Assembly (NCBI GenBank): GCA_002348615.1
Contig: DEBR01000002.1
Location: forward strand, 1,230-59,361
Direction of reading: 5' to 3'
DNA length: 58,132 bases
Source of the DNA: Candidatus Saccharibacteria bacterium UBA2951
Lineage (GTDB): Bacteria; Patescibacteriota; Saccharimonadia; Saccharimonadales; Saccharimonadaceae
Shown: positions 32,471-41,011 of the stretch, piece by piece
Position numbering within the stretch: position 1 is the stretch's first letter
Layout of the letters: each line of letters starts with the position of its first letter
Translations under genes and position numbers: made by a program
Notes under the pieces: generated by a model
The model's database searches: none
The model's input: only the letters and a program-made list of their open reading frames with translations
What the model was told of the DNA's origin: nothing

Positions 32471-32497
32471 GAGGGCTCTGCCCTCCTCATCTTTTTC
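32470..32497 (+). terminator. terminator of the response regulator
   Basis: GGAGGGC-TCT-GCCCTCC followed by TCATCTTTTT; a second stem CTTTTTCGAA/TTCGAAAAAG follows and can serve folD from the other side. Confidence 0.8.
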
Positions 32498-32526
32498 GAA
32501 GTGAATTCGAAAAAGAAACCCTCCCG

Positions 32527-33372
32527 CTAAAGCTCAGCGGACGCTTCGTCCCTTTGGAGCTGGTGGGCTTCTGCGATTTTTCGCGCGGCGTGAATGACGT
32601 GCTCGAATAATGCGACCACGGTAAGTGGTCCAACCCCGCCTTTTTCGGGCGTAATAGTCAGGTCGTTTCGCTCCCGGACGTCCGGCGCGATATCGCCGAC
32701 GATCTTGCCATGTTCCGCCGTGGTAGCGGCATCAATGACCACTGCTCCCGGCTGTACGGACTGCGATCCGATAAGATTCGGCACCCCAGCCGCCGACACG
32801 ATAACTGAGTAGCGGCGCAAGCTTTTTTCGACGTTCTTGCTGTGCTCGTCGAACACCGTCACGTCGTAACCCGCTTGTTTCCATAATTTTACCAACGGCG
32901 CGCCAACCAGACGGCCGTTGCCGACGACGGCGATTTTTTTACCTTTAAGTTCGACGTTGTAGCCGTGAAGCAGCCAGTCGATCGCTTCGGCGGTAGCCGG
33001 TACATGATGGCTCTGTTCGCCTAAGCCGTCGACGTCTTTTTCGGGCGCGACAGCATTCACGGCCGCTTCTGTCTGGCTAATGTCGGCCAGTGGCAATTGG
33101 ATAATGACGCCGTGGACTGAATCGTCCTGATTACAATGGTCAATCGTGGCCATGAGTTCATCGCTCGACACGCGGTGCAGTTCGACATCAATACCGATAT
33201 CTTCTCCATAACGCCGCTTCATACGCACATACGTATCGATGACAGGATTGTCCACCGTCTGGATAATGGCAAGTTTAGGAGCAACCTTCCATGTTTGGCG
33301 AAGGTTTCGGACTTGCTTTGCCTGACGCTCGGTCACATAACCGGCGATCTCTGTTCCATCGAGTAACTTCAC
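32527..33372 (-). CDS. folD: methylenetetrahydrofolate dehydrogenase/cyclohydrolase FolD
   Basis: Bifunctional one-carbon enzyme of 281 residues. Substrate motif YVRMKRRYGEDIGI, GVIIQLPLADISQTEAAVNA, PEKDVDGLGEQSH, Rossmann part IAVVGNGRLVGAPLVKLWKQ (shorter than the usual GRSxIVGxP), and C-terminal GGVGPLTVVALFEH. With glyA and folC in the window it makes a small folate set. GTG 33372 is eight bases from TGt-TACAAT, so leaderless. Confidence 0.94.
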   Translation of the reverse strand: MKLLDGTEIAGYVTERQAKQVRNLRQTWKVAPKLAIIQTVDNPVIDTYVRMKRRYGEDIGIDVELHRVSSDELMATIDHCNQDDSVHGVIIQLPLADISQTEAAVNAVAPEKDVDGLGEQSHHVPATAEAIDWLLHGYNVELKGKKIAVVGNGRLVGAPLVKLWKQAGYDVTVFDEHSKNVEKSLRRYSVIVSAAGVPNLIGSQSVQPGAVVIDAATTAEHGKIVGDIAPDVRERNDLTITPEKGGVGPLTVVALFEHVIHAARKIAEAHQLQRDEASAEL

Positions 33373-33379
33373 TCATTCA

Positions 33380-33388
33380 ATTGTAACA
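33380..33388 (-). promoter_or_regulatory. extended -10 promoter of folD
   Basis: TGt-TACAAT on the minus strand, eight bases before the GTG at 33372. Confidence 0.6.
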
Positions 33389-33441
33389 AACTCGGTGATA
33401 CACTAGTGGTAACATTCAGTCCTATAGACGGAGGGAGAGAA

Positions 33442-33885
33442 ATGTACGATAACACTAATGATCCATATGTGGCTGGCGTCATACTCGCTATGATGATGTT
33501 CGCGCTAGTAGTCACGGTAATCATTTACGTCGTCTTTGCGATATTCCTAAGCATGGTCTTCAAGAAAGCTGGCATTGAAGGCTGGAAGGCTTGGGTTCCC
33601 GTATACAACAACTGGGTAATGCTTGAGATGGGCGACCAACCTGGCTGGTGGTCAATCTTGGCGCTCATTCCCTTTGTTAACATTGTCGCAGCCGTATTTA
33701 TGTATATCGCCATGTATCGTATCGGACTGAAATTCGGTAAAGAAGGCGTGTTCGTACTACTCGGGATCTTTCTCCCGCCCGTTTGGCTTATCTGGCTGGC
33801 GGTCGATAAGACAGCGGTTTGGAATCCTTCGGCCGTGAATGGGGGTTCGACACCCGCGGCTCCAAACCAACCTGCTGCTATGTAG
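33442..33885 (+). CDS. DUF5684-type membrane protein
   Basis: A 147-residue protein with four hydrophobic segments; the motif GIEGWKAWVPVYNNWVMLEM, followed by WWSILALIPFVNIVAAVFMYI, is typical of the DUF5684 family, whose function is unknown. The tail is Pro/Ala-rich. ATG 33442 follows a GGAGGG site. It ends inside the convergent folC by eight bases. Confidence 0.8.
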   Translation: MYDNTNDPYVAGVILAMMMFALVVTVIIYVVFAIFLSMVFKKAGIEGWKAWVPVYNNWVMLEMGDQPGWWSILALIPFVNIVAAVFMYIAMYRIGLKFGKEGVFVLLGIFLPPVWLIWLAVDKTAVWNPSAVNGGSTPAAPNQPAAM

Positions 33886-35152
33886 CCTGGTCGATTACCG
33901 ACTGCCTGAGTTTGGCGACCAAATACAGCGAGCCGGTCACTACGACGGTTCGCTTTTTGGTTGCGAGCAGTTTATTCAAGGCATCATACGGGTCGGGAAC
34001 GACATCGCATATCTTCCCTGCCACTTGCTCCATCACTCGCGCGACATCTGTCGCTGGGACACTTTTTCTGCCTTTAATGTCCTGTCCGACAGTGAAATCA
34101 GTAAATATGTAGTCATCGTTTTCGCTCGCAAGCTCCCGCAAACAGGTCGCGATCTTTTGTTCTGGTGCCGAAACAAAGCCTACCAACCAATCAATCGACT
34201 CCGAGTGGTTCAGTCGTAACGACCGCACGAAAGCGTTCAATTTTTGCGGGTTATGCGCGCCATCAAGAATGACGGTTTTTTCACCTACCTGGTAGGTCTC
34301 AAACCTTCCGGGTGGCGTATTCGTCATGCAGCTCGCTACCGTATCTTCGTCCACCAGTGGTAACCCGTCGCGACCAGCGATGTATCGTGCCACTTCTCTC
34401 GCCAAGCCAAAATTTTCCTGTTGAAACAGTGGCGTGATCACCAATGTTTCGATATTCGGTGCAATGACCTGCATTGGTGCCTCATGCCGTTCGCAAGTCT
34501 CTTGTATAACTCGTTCGACGTCTTCTTCCTGCTGCGCGACAAACACAGTCGAACCATCGTTGATTATCCCAGCCTTCTGTACGGCTATTTTCGTAATCGT
34601 GTCGCCTAATATTTCGGTATGGTCCAACCCAATCGGCGTAATGACGCACACTTTTTCGGTGTCAATCACGTTCGTAGCGTCGAGTAGTCCTCCGAGTCCG
34701 ACTTCGATGACCATATAATCGACCGATTCTTGCTTGAATACCCAATACGCGAAAGCGGTCAACAGTTCAAAGTATGTCGGCCGGATGTCTGGCCAACGCG
34801 CAATTAAAGCTAAAAATTCGTTCAGATAACTCAAGAACGTTGCATCATCAAGTGGCTTACCGCCTATTTGCACGCGTTCTGCAACCGACGTGATGTGGGG
34901 CGAAGTCGTAAGTCCGGTCTTTTTGCCATGCGCTTCAAGCATGGCCCGCACATAGTACGCCGTACTCGTCTTACCTGACGTGCCGGCAATGTGAACTGCC
35001 GGGATATCATTCTGAGGGTTACCTAGCCGCTCCATAAACAGCCGCATACGACCGAGCGTGTACGTTTCGCCGGCTTGTTTTTCCGGAGAGTATGTTAGCA
35101 GTAGCTGTTCGGCATCTTTAATTGAAGTAAGGATCGGTGCAGTCTTATTCAT
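33878..35152 (-). CDS. folC: folylpolyglutamate/dihydrofolate synthase FolC
   Basis: Adds glutamate to folates (424 residues). ATP loop VHIAGTSGKTSTAYYVRAML, folate loop YMVIEVGLGGLLDATNVIDT, GLDHTEILGDTITKIAVQKA and VILDGAHNPQKLNAFV. It follows the DUF1801 gene by 17 bases. With no dihydropteroate genes seen, it probably works on salvaged folate. Confidence 0.94.
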   Translation of the reverse strand: MNKTAPILTSIKDAEQLLLTYSPEKQAGETYTLGRMRLFMERLGNPQNDIPAVHIAGTSGKTSTAYYVRAMLEAHGKKTGLTTSPHITSVAERVQIGGKPLDDATFLSYLNEFLALIARWPDIRPTYFELLTAFAYWVFKQESVDYMVIEVGLGGLLDATNVIDTEKVCVITPIGLDHTEILGDTITKIAVQKAGIINDGSTVFVAQQEEDVERVIQETCERHEAPMQVIAPNIETLVITPLFQQENFGLAREVARYIAGRDGLPLVDEDTVASCMTNTPPGRFETYQVGEKTVILDGAHNPQKLNAFVRSLRLNHSESIDWLVGFVSAPEQKIATCLRELASENDDYIFTDFTVGQDIKGRKSVPATDVARVMEQVAGKICDVVPDPYDALNKLLATKKRTVVVTGSLYLVAKLRQSVIDQAT

Positions 35153-35169
35153 GGCATGATCGGCATTCG

Positions 35170-35601
35170 TTACGATGAGCTGGGATATAATTCTTTCATT
35201 CGCTTCACGGAATCTGCCAGAATTTCCTGCAAAATATCAGTATCGACATCGCCTAGCCTCTTAATGTAAATACAGGACCCTTTACTCGTCGTGTGCTTAC
35301 CCAAACGCTCAAGCTGTTCCTTGTAGTGCTCAGTGCCGGGCATGACGTAAATCGTAAGGTTTTGTTTGCGAGGCGAAAAGCCGACAAGCGGCCAGTCGCC
35401 TTCCTGACGACTCCGCTCCGATTTGTAGTGGTACATTCCGTAGCCGACAATGCTGCTTCCCCACAGTTTTGGCGGCAATCCGGTAGCTTTTTTAAAGATT
35501 TCAAGAAGCGAAATGGCGTCCTGGCGCCGCTGCTCATCTTCAACGGAACGAAGGAATTTCAATACGTTACCGTCATTCGGAAGTGTTTTTAATTCGCTCA
35601 T
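35170..35601 (-). CDS. DUF1801 family protein
   Basis: A 143-residue soluble protein: FKKATGLPPKLWGSSIVGYGMYHY, VGFSPRKQNLTIYVMPG, SKGSCIYIKRLGDVDTDILQ. This pattern is the DUF1801 domain, of unknown function. A TATACT box stands nine bases before its ATG. It probably heads a unit with folC. Confidence 0.82.
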   Translation of the reverse strand: MSELKTLPNDGNVLKFLRSVEDEQRRQDAISLLEIFKKATGLPPKLWGSSIVGYGMYHYKSERSRQEGDWPLVGFSPRKQNLTIYVMPGTEHYKEQLERLGKHTTSKGSCIYIKRLGDVDTDILQEILADSVKRMKELYPSSS

Positions 35602-35609
35602 CTCTTTAC

Positions 35610-35615
35610 AGTATA
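35610..35615 (-). promoter_or_regulatory. -10 box of the DUF1801-folC unit
   Basis: TATACT on the minus strand, nine bases before the ATG at 35601. Confidence 0.5.
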
Positions 35616-35664
35616 CTCTTTTTACGCTAAGCGCCTTGCGGTCGCTACACTCAGCCCCTTAATC

Positions 35665-35686
35665 AAAACGCCCCGTGAACTACGGG
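35665..35686 (-). terminator. terminator of the secreted-repeat gene
   Basis: CCCGT-AGTTC-ACGGG on the minus strand followed shortly by TTTT. Confidence 0.6.
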
Positions 35687-35719
35687 TTTAGTGTCTGCCG
35701 TAATTTCTTGTTTTGTTGT

Positions 35720-36253
35720 TTATGCGCCCCGAACTCCATTCGGTTGGATTACCCACCACAGACCTCCGTGGGTACGAACATTGTGGCACTTCACCTCGCC
35801 GGGTTTTTCGTGCGCATAGTAGTATAACGGGTGGCCGTTGTACGTGACTTGAGTGGCACCATCGGCGCGCTTCGTCGTTCCTAGCAGATCCTTACTGACA
35901 CTACCCGATGCAACTGGTTCGCCATTGGTAAGTACGGGTGGCCACGCTTCGGCGCAATCACCATAGCATTCGGCTGTCGTTGATTCTTCTAATTCCCAGA
36001 TGTAAATTGCCTGCCTTTTATCGTCAAAAAGCATTGAACCAAATTCGCTAGCGCCGGTCGTTATGACCGTTCCCGGAGCGACCTCTTCTTTAACTTCAGC
36101 TTTTTCTTCAGGCTGCTTCTGACTCGTTTGTTGTCTACTCGCAGGCTTGTTACTGTAGATATTTGATTGGAATATGAAATACCCAATACATAAAGCAGCG
36201 ACAAACATGACGAGCAAGATGAGGCTAGTACGTTTTTTGCTTATTACTGCCAT
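35720..36253 (-). CDS. membrane-anchored 'secreted repeat' protein (Lipoprotein_15 type)
   Basis: A 177-residue protein with an N-terminal membrane helix (LILLVMFVAALCIGYFI), a Lys/Glu-rich linker and the repeat domain: AIYIWELEESTTAECYGDCAEAWPP, LGTTKRADGATQVTYNGHPLYYY, HGGLWWVIQPNG. Such proteins are common in Actinobacteria; the function is unknown, and redox or surface roles have been suggested. A TGg-TATTAT box eight bases before the ATG makes the message leaderless. Confidence 0.87.
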   Translation of the reverse strand: MAVISKKRTSLILLVMFVAALCIGYFIFQSNIYSNKPASRQQTSQKQPEEKAEVKEEVAPGTVITTGASEFGSMLFDDKRQAIYIWELEESTTAECYGDCAEAWPPVLTNGEPVASGSVSKDLLGTTKRADGATQVTYNGHPLYYYAHEKPGEVKCHNVRTHGGLWWVIQPNGVRGA

Positions 36254-36260
36254 TGAATTA

Positions 36261-36269
36261 ATAATACCA
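36261..36269 (-). promoter_or_regulatory. extended -10 promoter of the secreted-repeat gene
   Basis: TGg-TATTAT on the minus strand, eight bases before the ATG at 36253. Confidence 0.65.
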
Positions 36270-36337
36270 AAAACAGAGGCAAGCTACCTATGGCCAGGCG
36301 TATGAATATACGGAGACCCAGCGCAGTGCGCTTTGCA

Positions 36338-36370
36338 AAATAAAAACTCCCAAAAAGGGAATTCTTATTT
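36338..36370 (-). terminator. terminator behind tRNA-Lys
   Basis: On the minus strand AAAATAAGAATTCCC...GGGAGTTTTTATTTT right after the CCA; T-rich arm as tail. Apart from this and tRNA-Lys, 36254-36566 holds only promoter sequence. Confidence 0.7.
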
Positions 36371-36447
36371 TGGAGGGCCCACTGGGGCTTGAACCCAGGA
36401 CACCCTGCTTAAAAGGCAGGTGCTCTAACCAGCTGAGCTATGGGCCC
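36371..36447 (-). tRNA. tRNA-Lys (TTT)
   Basis: Cloverleaf on the minus strand: acceptor GGGCCCA/TGGGCCC, anticodon loop CTTTTAA (TTT) closed by CCTGC/GCAGG, GGTTCAAGCC T-arm, encoded CCA. Confidence 0.97.
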
Positions 36448-36566
36448 AAAATCACTCATTGACTATACCAAACAGGGGTGAATCTGTCCATATGCTTTAA
36501 GCAGTGAATATATTTACAACGGTTAATTTTGGGTGTACCATCTAGGTATTAACGGAGGAGTTCGCC

Positions 36567-37103
36567 ATGAGTGATAAGGCAAGTGCAAAAACAGCAGATT
36601 TTAGCAGTAAGACGCTAGGTCTGGAACAATGGCTCGACGAAACAGTTAACAAAAAGCAGCCGTTGCAGTTGCCTATCGGCGTGCGCAAATGGCTTGCCGA
36701 GAATGCCTGGTGGCTTTCGCTTATTGGTGGCGTGCTATCGCTGTGGGGAGCGTGGAGTTTCTGGCAGCTTGGCCACTACCTAAGTGGCTTCAATCAGGCT
36801 GTGAACGAGGTAGCCAGGCTTTACGGCACCAACTATTCCACCGACCTTGGTGTCATGTGGTACGTCGCACTGGCTGGCATGGTAATCGAAGGGGTATTAT
36901 TACTCCTCGCCGTTTCACCGCTCAAGAGCATGAAGAAATCAGGCTGGGACCTATTGTTCTATGTGTCGCTCGTGAACATCGTCGTCGGCTTGGTGTACAT
37001 TCTGGTTCCTGGTTACGGGCTTGGTAGTCTGATCGGCGCCCTACTTGGCGCAGCTATCAGCTGGTTCTTCTTGTTCCAGATTCGCAGCCGGTTCGCGAAA
37101 TAA
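36567..37103 (+). CDS. membrane protein, 178 residues
   Basis: Soluble N-terminus of about 50 residues, then four membrane helices (WWLSLIGGVLSLWGAWSFW, MWYVALAGMVIEGVLLLLAV, LLFYVSLVNIVVGLVYILV, LIGALLGAAISWFFLFQI). No family I can name. A strong GGAGGAG site precedes the ATG. It ends two bases from the convergent 548-residue gene. Confidence 0.8.
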   Translation: MSDKASAKTADFSSKTLGLEQWLDETVNKKQPLQLPIGVRKWLAENAWWLSLIGGVLSLWGAWSFWQLGHYLSGFNQAVNEVARLYGTNYSTDLGVMWYVALAGMVIEGVLLLLAVSPLKSMKKSGWDLLFYVSLVNIVVGLVYILVPGYGLGSLIGALLGAAISWFFLFQIRSRFAK

Positions 37104-37104
37104 T

Positions 37105-38751
37105 TTACAGCTGGTCTTTTTTGGCGCTAATGAATGCCGCCCATTGACGGATAAGCCGAAGAATCGTCTTGAGCGGCAGTTCTATCAACATGTCGAGCGC
37201 CAAGGCAACGACGTTCACTTTTGAATACTTGTCGCTCAAGAAACGACCGACCACGACGAACGGCATATATAAGAAGTCTCTTACTAATGTGACGCCGTTC
37301 TGATGGGTTTCGACTGACTCTAGCTCGCGAATCATGCGGCTCAAACGGAATCCTAAGAAGCTTGCCGCCGACAGGAAGACGAAGAAAATAAGCAGGTGCA
37401 TGATATCGAAGTCAAACACCTGCCACAAGAGTGTCGCCACGCCGCCGAAGACGGCGATGAACAACACGCCGTAAGCCACGTTATAGCCGGTTCCGAATTC
37501 TTGACCCGCGCGCCTGACCAATTGCTTAGGCTGTTCAGCCGCATACAAAGTCGTATCGATCTGCTTTACCAGACGAGCGGTATTCGCATTTCCCGGTAAC
37601 ATCATAGTTGCTCTGAGCAGCACCATGTATGCCGGAGGCAAAAGAAGATTGATAATGAGCGGTAGCCAAAGAATCATATCGAACATCAAATAGTCGTATG
37701 GTATTTCTATGGCGATGCCGATAAGGAATTTCGTGATTATCAGGAACACGACGCTTTTGATGATTCCGTTATTGACTCGTCTGTTGACAGACTGATAGTC
37801 GCTTGTCACTTGCTTTTCGTAGGCCAGTAGCATTTGCTCTCGGTTTGGAAGCAGTGCCGCGAGATCGGGTGAATCATCGACCATATGTCGCAGTACTCGT
37901 AGCGGTGCTCCGCGTTTATCGACCATCCGAAACAGTTTTTCGGTCGCTTGAGATAGCAATATCTCATCGATTTGGCGATTGACATCAATGTATGATTCCA
38001 ACTTGTTCGGGCTTTGGCCGAACCGTGCGAGCAGTCCCAATCGAAGCACCGCGTCGTCAGACTTTAGTAGCGCCCTGTGCACGGCGACATAGAGAGAAAT
38101 ATCGACCGCCGGAGGTGGCGTACCGAATACCTGTTCGTAGTCGATTGTACTCGAGAAATATGAGTGCGCGAACTGGGTAAACGCCTGCAGCTGACTATTG
38201 TCGTTCAATCTCCACTCAACTTCGACCGCAAGAAGTTCATAGGTCCATTTATCAGCCTGCTCGTACGTAATAGCCTTGTTCTTCCGAAGTGCCTGATAAG
38301 CCTCGTAATACCGCACCGCAGCAGCTGAGATTTGCGCTACGTCATCTTCGGGTACGGAATCGTTCGGTAAATATCCCGCATGCGTCAGCTCGATAATCAG
38401 TTCTTCACCGCTCGCCCGTAACCGCTTCTTGTCATGTAGTACGAATAACCGACGATAAAACCGTCGGATCGCTCGTTGCAGCAGTACATGCTCTTCAGCA
38501 TATTCGGCAGCATTACGAAGCTGTTCGTAGGCTGCGGTAAGGGTACCGCCGGCTCCGACCACATGAACCTTCTGTTCGTTAACGCGTGCCTGCTTGCGGG
38601 TCTGCTTTTGAAGCCGTGACGCAGCAAGGTCGCTTAACAACTGGGAGCCGTTGGAATTGAGTTGATTCATACGTAGGTGGTGTTGAATTTCATCCGGCAA
38701 TAGGTAAGATGAACTCCGTGCCACGATCTTGTCGTAAAGATCGCAGACCAT
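37105..38751 (-). CDS. large membrane protein of unknown function, 548 residues
   Basis: The first two thirds are helical and soluble (long Arg/Leu/Glu-rich helices, no known motif), then about five hydrophobic segments (SVVFLIITKFLIGIAIEIPY, MILWLPLIINLLLPPAYMVL, VAYGVLFIAVFGGVATLLW, LLIFFVFLSAASFLGF, plus a C-terminal one). Not recognised. It begins eight bases after the tRNA-Arg gene and may share its transcript; a later ATG (38670) is also possible. Confidence 0.8.
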   Translation of the reverse strand: MVCDLYDKIVARSSSYLLPDEIQHHLRMNQLNSNGSQLLSDLAASRLQKQTRKQARVNEQKVHVVGAGGTLTAAYEQLRNAAEYAEEHVLLQRAIRRFYRRLFVLHDKKRLRASGEELIIELTHAGYLPNDSVPEDDVAQISAAAVRYYEAYQALRKNKAITYEQADKWTYELLAVEVEWRLNDNSQLQAFTQFAHSYFSSTIDYEQVFGTPPPAVDISLYVAVHRALLKSDDAVLRLGLLARFGQSPNKLESYIDVNRQIDEILLSQATEKLFRMVDKRGAPLRVLRHMVDDSPDLAALLPNREQMLLAYEKQVTSDYQSVNRRVNNGIIKSVVFLIITKFLIGIAIEIPYDYLMFDMILWLPLIINLLLPPAYMVLLRATMMLPGNANTARLVKQIDTTLYAAEQPKQLVRRAGQEFGTGYNVAYGVLFIAVFGGVATLLWQVFDFDIMHLLIFFVFLSAASFLGFRLSRMIRELESVETHQNGVTLVRDFLYMPFVVVGRFLSDKYSKVNVVALALDMLIELPLKTILRLIRQWAAFISAKKDQL

Positions 38752-38759
38752 AATTCACC

Positions 38760-38835
38760 TGGTACACCCGGTACGATTCGAACGTACGACACCTGGTTCC
38801 GAAGACCAGTGCTCTATCCACTGAGCTACGGGTGC
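38760..38835 (-). tRNA. tRNA-Arg (TCG)
   Basis: Minus strand: acceptor GCACCCG/CGGGTGT with a terminal G-U pair, anticodon loop CTTCGGA (TCG) closed by CTGGT/ACCAG, GTTCGAATC T-loop, encoded ACCA. Confidence 0.95.
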
Positions 38836-38910
38836 GTACTGTCAGGGTCAAGAAATTACAGAGGTAATTATAGCACGCATAGGCTGGCATAGGCTATACT
38901 TCAATAACGT

Positions 38911-39930
38911 ATGGACGTACACACCAACATTCCGCTCAAAAATTACCTGACCATGAAATTAGGCGGTTCAGCCCGCTTTATGACAACCGCTACTACCGCA
39001 GATGAACTGGCCGAAATCTGCCGGAACGCCCGCAAGCAGAACCTTCCTTTCTTCATACTTGGCGGCGGCAGTAATGTCGTCGCCCGCGATGAAGGTTACG
39101 GGGGTATCGTGGTTCGTAATCGTATACTCGGCTTCGAGGTCGTGCAAGATACGGCGGCATCCGTAACGATAAAAGTCGGAGCCGGCGAAAATTGGGACGA
39201 GACCGTCGCGAAGGCCGTAGATATGGGACTATCGGGTATAGAGGCCATGTCGGCCATTCCCGGTACGGTTGGAGCGGCCCCCGTACAAAATGTCGGTGCA
39301 TATGGGCAAGAAATCGCCGATACGCTAGTGAGCCTAGAAGCTTACGACTCATTAGAAGACCGGTTCGTTACGCTCGAAAACAGTGACTGCGGCTTTGCTT
39401 ACCGACATAGCATGTTCCGCGGCGACCAGGCCGGAAGGTACGGCATTCTTAGCGTAACGTTGACCTTATATAAAGCCGCCCCGACGCCGCCGTTTTACGA
39501 AGCGGTACAAAAATATTTTGACGAACACAACATCACGCTTTATACACCGTTGGCTATTCGCGAAGCCGTCATCGCCATTCGTGCCGATAAGCTGCCAGAC
39601 CCGAAATTACTGCCAAATACCGGTTCATTCTTCAAGAACGCAATCATAGAGCAGTGGCAACTCGATGACCTTAAAAAAACCTGGCCTGACATTCCTTCAT
39701 ATGACCTGGGTGATAAACGCGCCAAGGTTCCGACCGGCTGGCTGATTGAAAAAGCCGGTTTAAAGGGTCAGTTACTTCATGGTATGAGGGTTCACGACAA
39801 GAACGCGCTAGTACTTATAAACGAGTCAGCGACCTCTTACGCCGACCTAGCGGCGGCCCGCGCCGAGATCATCGGGAAGGTACGAGATATGTTCCGGATC
39901 CAAATCGAACAAGAACCGCTCGAAATATGA
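38911..39930 (+). CDS. murB: UDP-N-acetylenolpyruvoylglucosamine reductase MurB
   Basis: Second committed step to UDP-MurNAc. In 339 residues: FAD-binding FILGGGSNVVARDEGYGG, GIEAMSAIPGTVGAAPVQNVG, YRHSMFRGDQAG, NTGSFFKNAIIEQWQ and WLIEKAGLKGQLLHGMRVHDKN. Length and C-terminus match the type I (E. coli-like) form. A TATACT box (38895-38900) ends 11 bases before the ATG, giving a leader of about four bases. It stands directly before the pilin cluster. Confidence 0.95.
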   Translation: MDVHTNIPLKNYLTMKLGGSARFMTTATTADELAEICRNARKQNLPFFILGGGSNVVARDEGYGGIVVRNRILGFEVVQDTAASVTIKVGAGENWDETVAKAVDMGLSGIEAMSAIPGTVGAAPVQNVGAYGQEIADTLVSLEAYDSLEDRFVTLENSDCGFAYRHSMFRGDQAGRYGILSVTLTLYKAAPTPPFYEAVQKYFDEHNITLYTPLAIREAVIAIRADKLPDPKLLPNTGSFFKNAIIEQWQLDDLKKTWPDIPSYDLGDKRAKVPTGWLIEKAGLKGQLLHGMRVHDKNALVLINESATSYADLAAARAEIIGKVRDMFRIQIEQEPLEI

Positions 39931-39956
39931 CACTTGCTCTTGATACGTAAAAAACT

Positions 39957-39962
39957 TATGCT
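39957..39962 (+). promoter_or_regulatory. -10 box of the pilin cluster
   Basis: TATGCT ending seven bases before the ATG at 39969; leaderless arrangement. Confidence 0.5.
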
Positions 39963-39968
39963 AAGTAC

Positions 39969-40595
39969 ATGAAGCGGGGGTTCACCGTAGTAGAGGTATT
40001 GATCACCTTAACGATTATGGCGATTCTTTTAGGATTGGGTACTGTTGGGCTTAGGTCGGCCCTGGCAAACGCCCGTGACGCCGAGCGCCTGTCAGACGTA
40101 CAAACGATCGCGCGCGGCCTAGAAGCACGCTACGACAGAACATATTCTTATAACTGGACAGAGGACACTAACGGCGATGGTACGCCAGATACACCGCGCA
40201 CTACTACTTGGAATGCTGGAAGTTACCCAGGGAACAATGAATTGTGGGATACCGTGTTTTGGAGCGGCCGAGCTAGTCTTGGTGACGTCTTACCGGGCGT
40301 GACCGATCCTGCCGTAACATCACCGAGCGGTGTTCGCTGGGGTGGCTTCTGTTTCTTCTGGTTTTGGAACGCAAATTGCGACGTAGCCGAAAAAGATTCG
40401 AACATTCAAGGACAGTTCAGTGATGGAAACGGTGGCTGGAAAGACCTTTATACATACGAGTTTATTGGCGCGAACGGCGGGTACTGCAATATCGATGACT
40501 GCGTACGGTATAACATATACTGGATCAGCGAAGTCGACAAAACAGTTTACAAGGGCATACCTGGCCTTAAAGTATGGCGGAGTAAGCACCAATGA
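39969..40595 (+). CDS. type IV pilin-like minor subunit (PulG-like)
   Basis: A 208-residue pseudopilin: leader MKRG then FTVVEVLITLTIMAILLGLG with the usual Phe and Glu-5, a helix with the GspG-like NARDAERLSDVQTIARGLEARYD, and a Cys/Trp/Asp-rich beta part (four cysteines). It overlaps the next pilin gene by four bases, so the first three genes are coupled. It is likely a minor subunit of a pilus or competence fibre. Confidence 0.9.
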   Translation: MKRGFTVVEVLITLTIMAILLGLGTVGLRSALANARDAERLSDVQTIARGLEARYDRTYSYNWTEDTNGDGTPDTPRTTTWNAGSYPGNNELWDTVFWSGRASLGDVLPGVTDPAVTSPSGVRWGGFCFFWFWNANCDVAEKDSNIQGQFSDGNGGWKDLYTYEFIGANGGYCNIDDCVRYNIYWISEVDKTVYKGIPGLKVWRSKHQ

Positions 40596-41011
40596 TAATG
40601 GCCACCCATAAACTACAGCAGGGCTTCACGGCCGTGGAATTGCTTATCACGCTGTTTATCGCCGCGGTATTCCTGTTCGCCGGGTATCAGCTTTTCGCGC
40701 AGGTCATGCGAGATGGAGCCGGAGCCGACAAGGACGCAGAGTTATCAAGCCTTGCGTATGAGCGAATGCGTAAATCCGCCCTTGCGGCATCGGCTGCTTC
40801 GCCTGCCGGCTGCGCCGCTGCTAGCGAAAGTGTTACTACAACTACGGAACCGGTAGCCGGTATTGGCAATGTCACCTTCAAAGTGACGATCGATTGTCCT
40901 TACAGTACGACGCCTGGCAGCCTGACCGATATTTTTCTTGTTAAGGTAGAAACCAGCTACAACGACAATGGGACGACCAGAAAGGTAGAACATGCGACCT
41001 TCTCCAATTAA
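40592..41011 (+). CDS. type IV pilin-like minor subunit
   Basis: A 139-residue pseudopilin with the prepilin signal GFTAVELLITLFIAAVFLFA (Glu-5 kept), a helical spine and a small beta domain with two cysteines. It resembles GspI/PilV-type minor pilins in size and order. Start 40592, with 40598 as an alternative; GGAGTAAG is upstream. Confidence 0.88.
   Translation: MIMATHKLQQGFTAVELLITLFIAAVFLFAGYQLFAQVMRDGAGADKDAELSSLAYERMRKSALAASAASPAGCAAASESVTTTTEPVAGIGNVTFKVTIDCPYSTTPGSLTDIFLVKVETSYNDNGTTRKVEHATFSN

Noticed and set aside
40592..41011. Frameshifted split of one pilin gene
   Set aside because: Each of the three coupled pilin genes has its own complete prepilin signal and the overlaps are normal for an operon.
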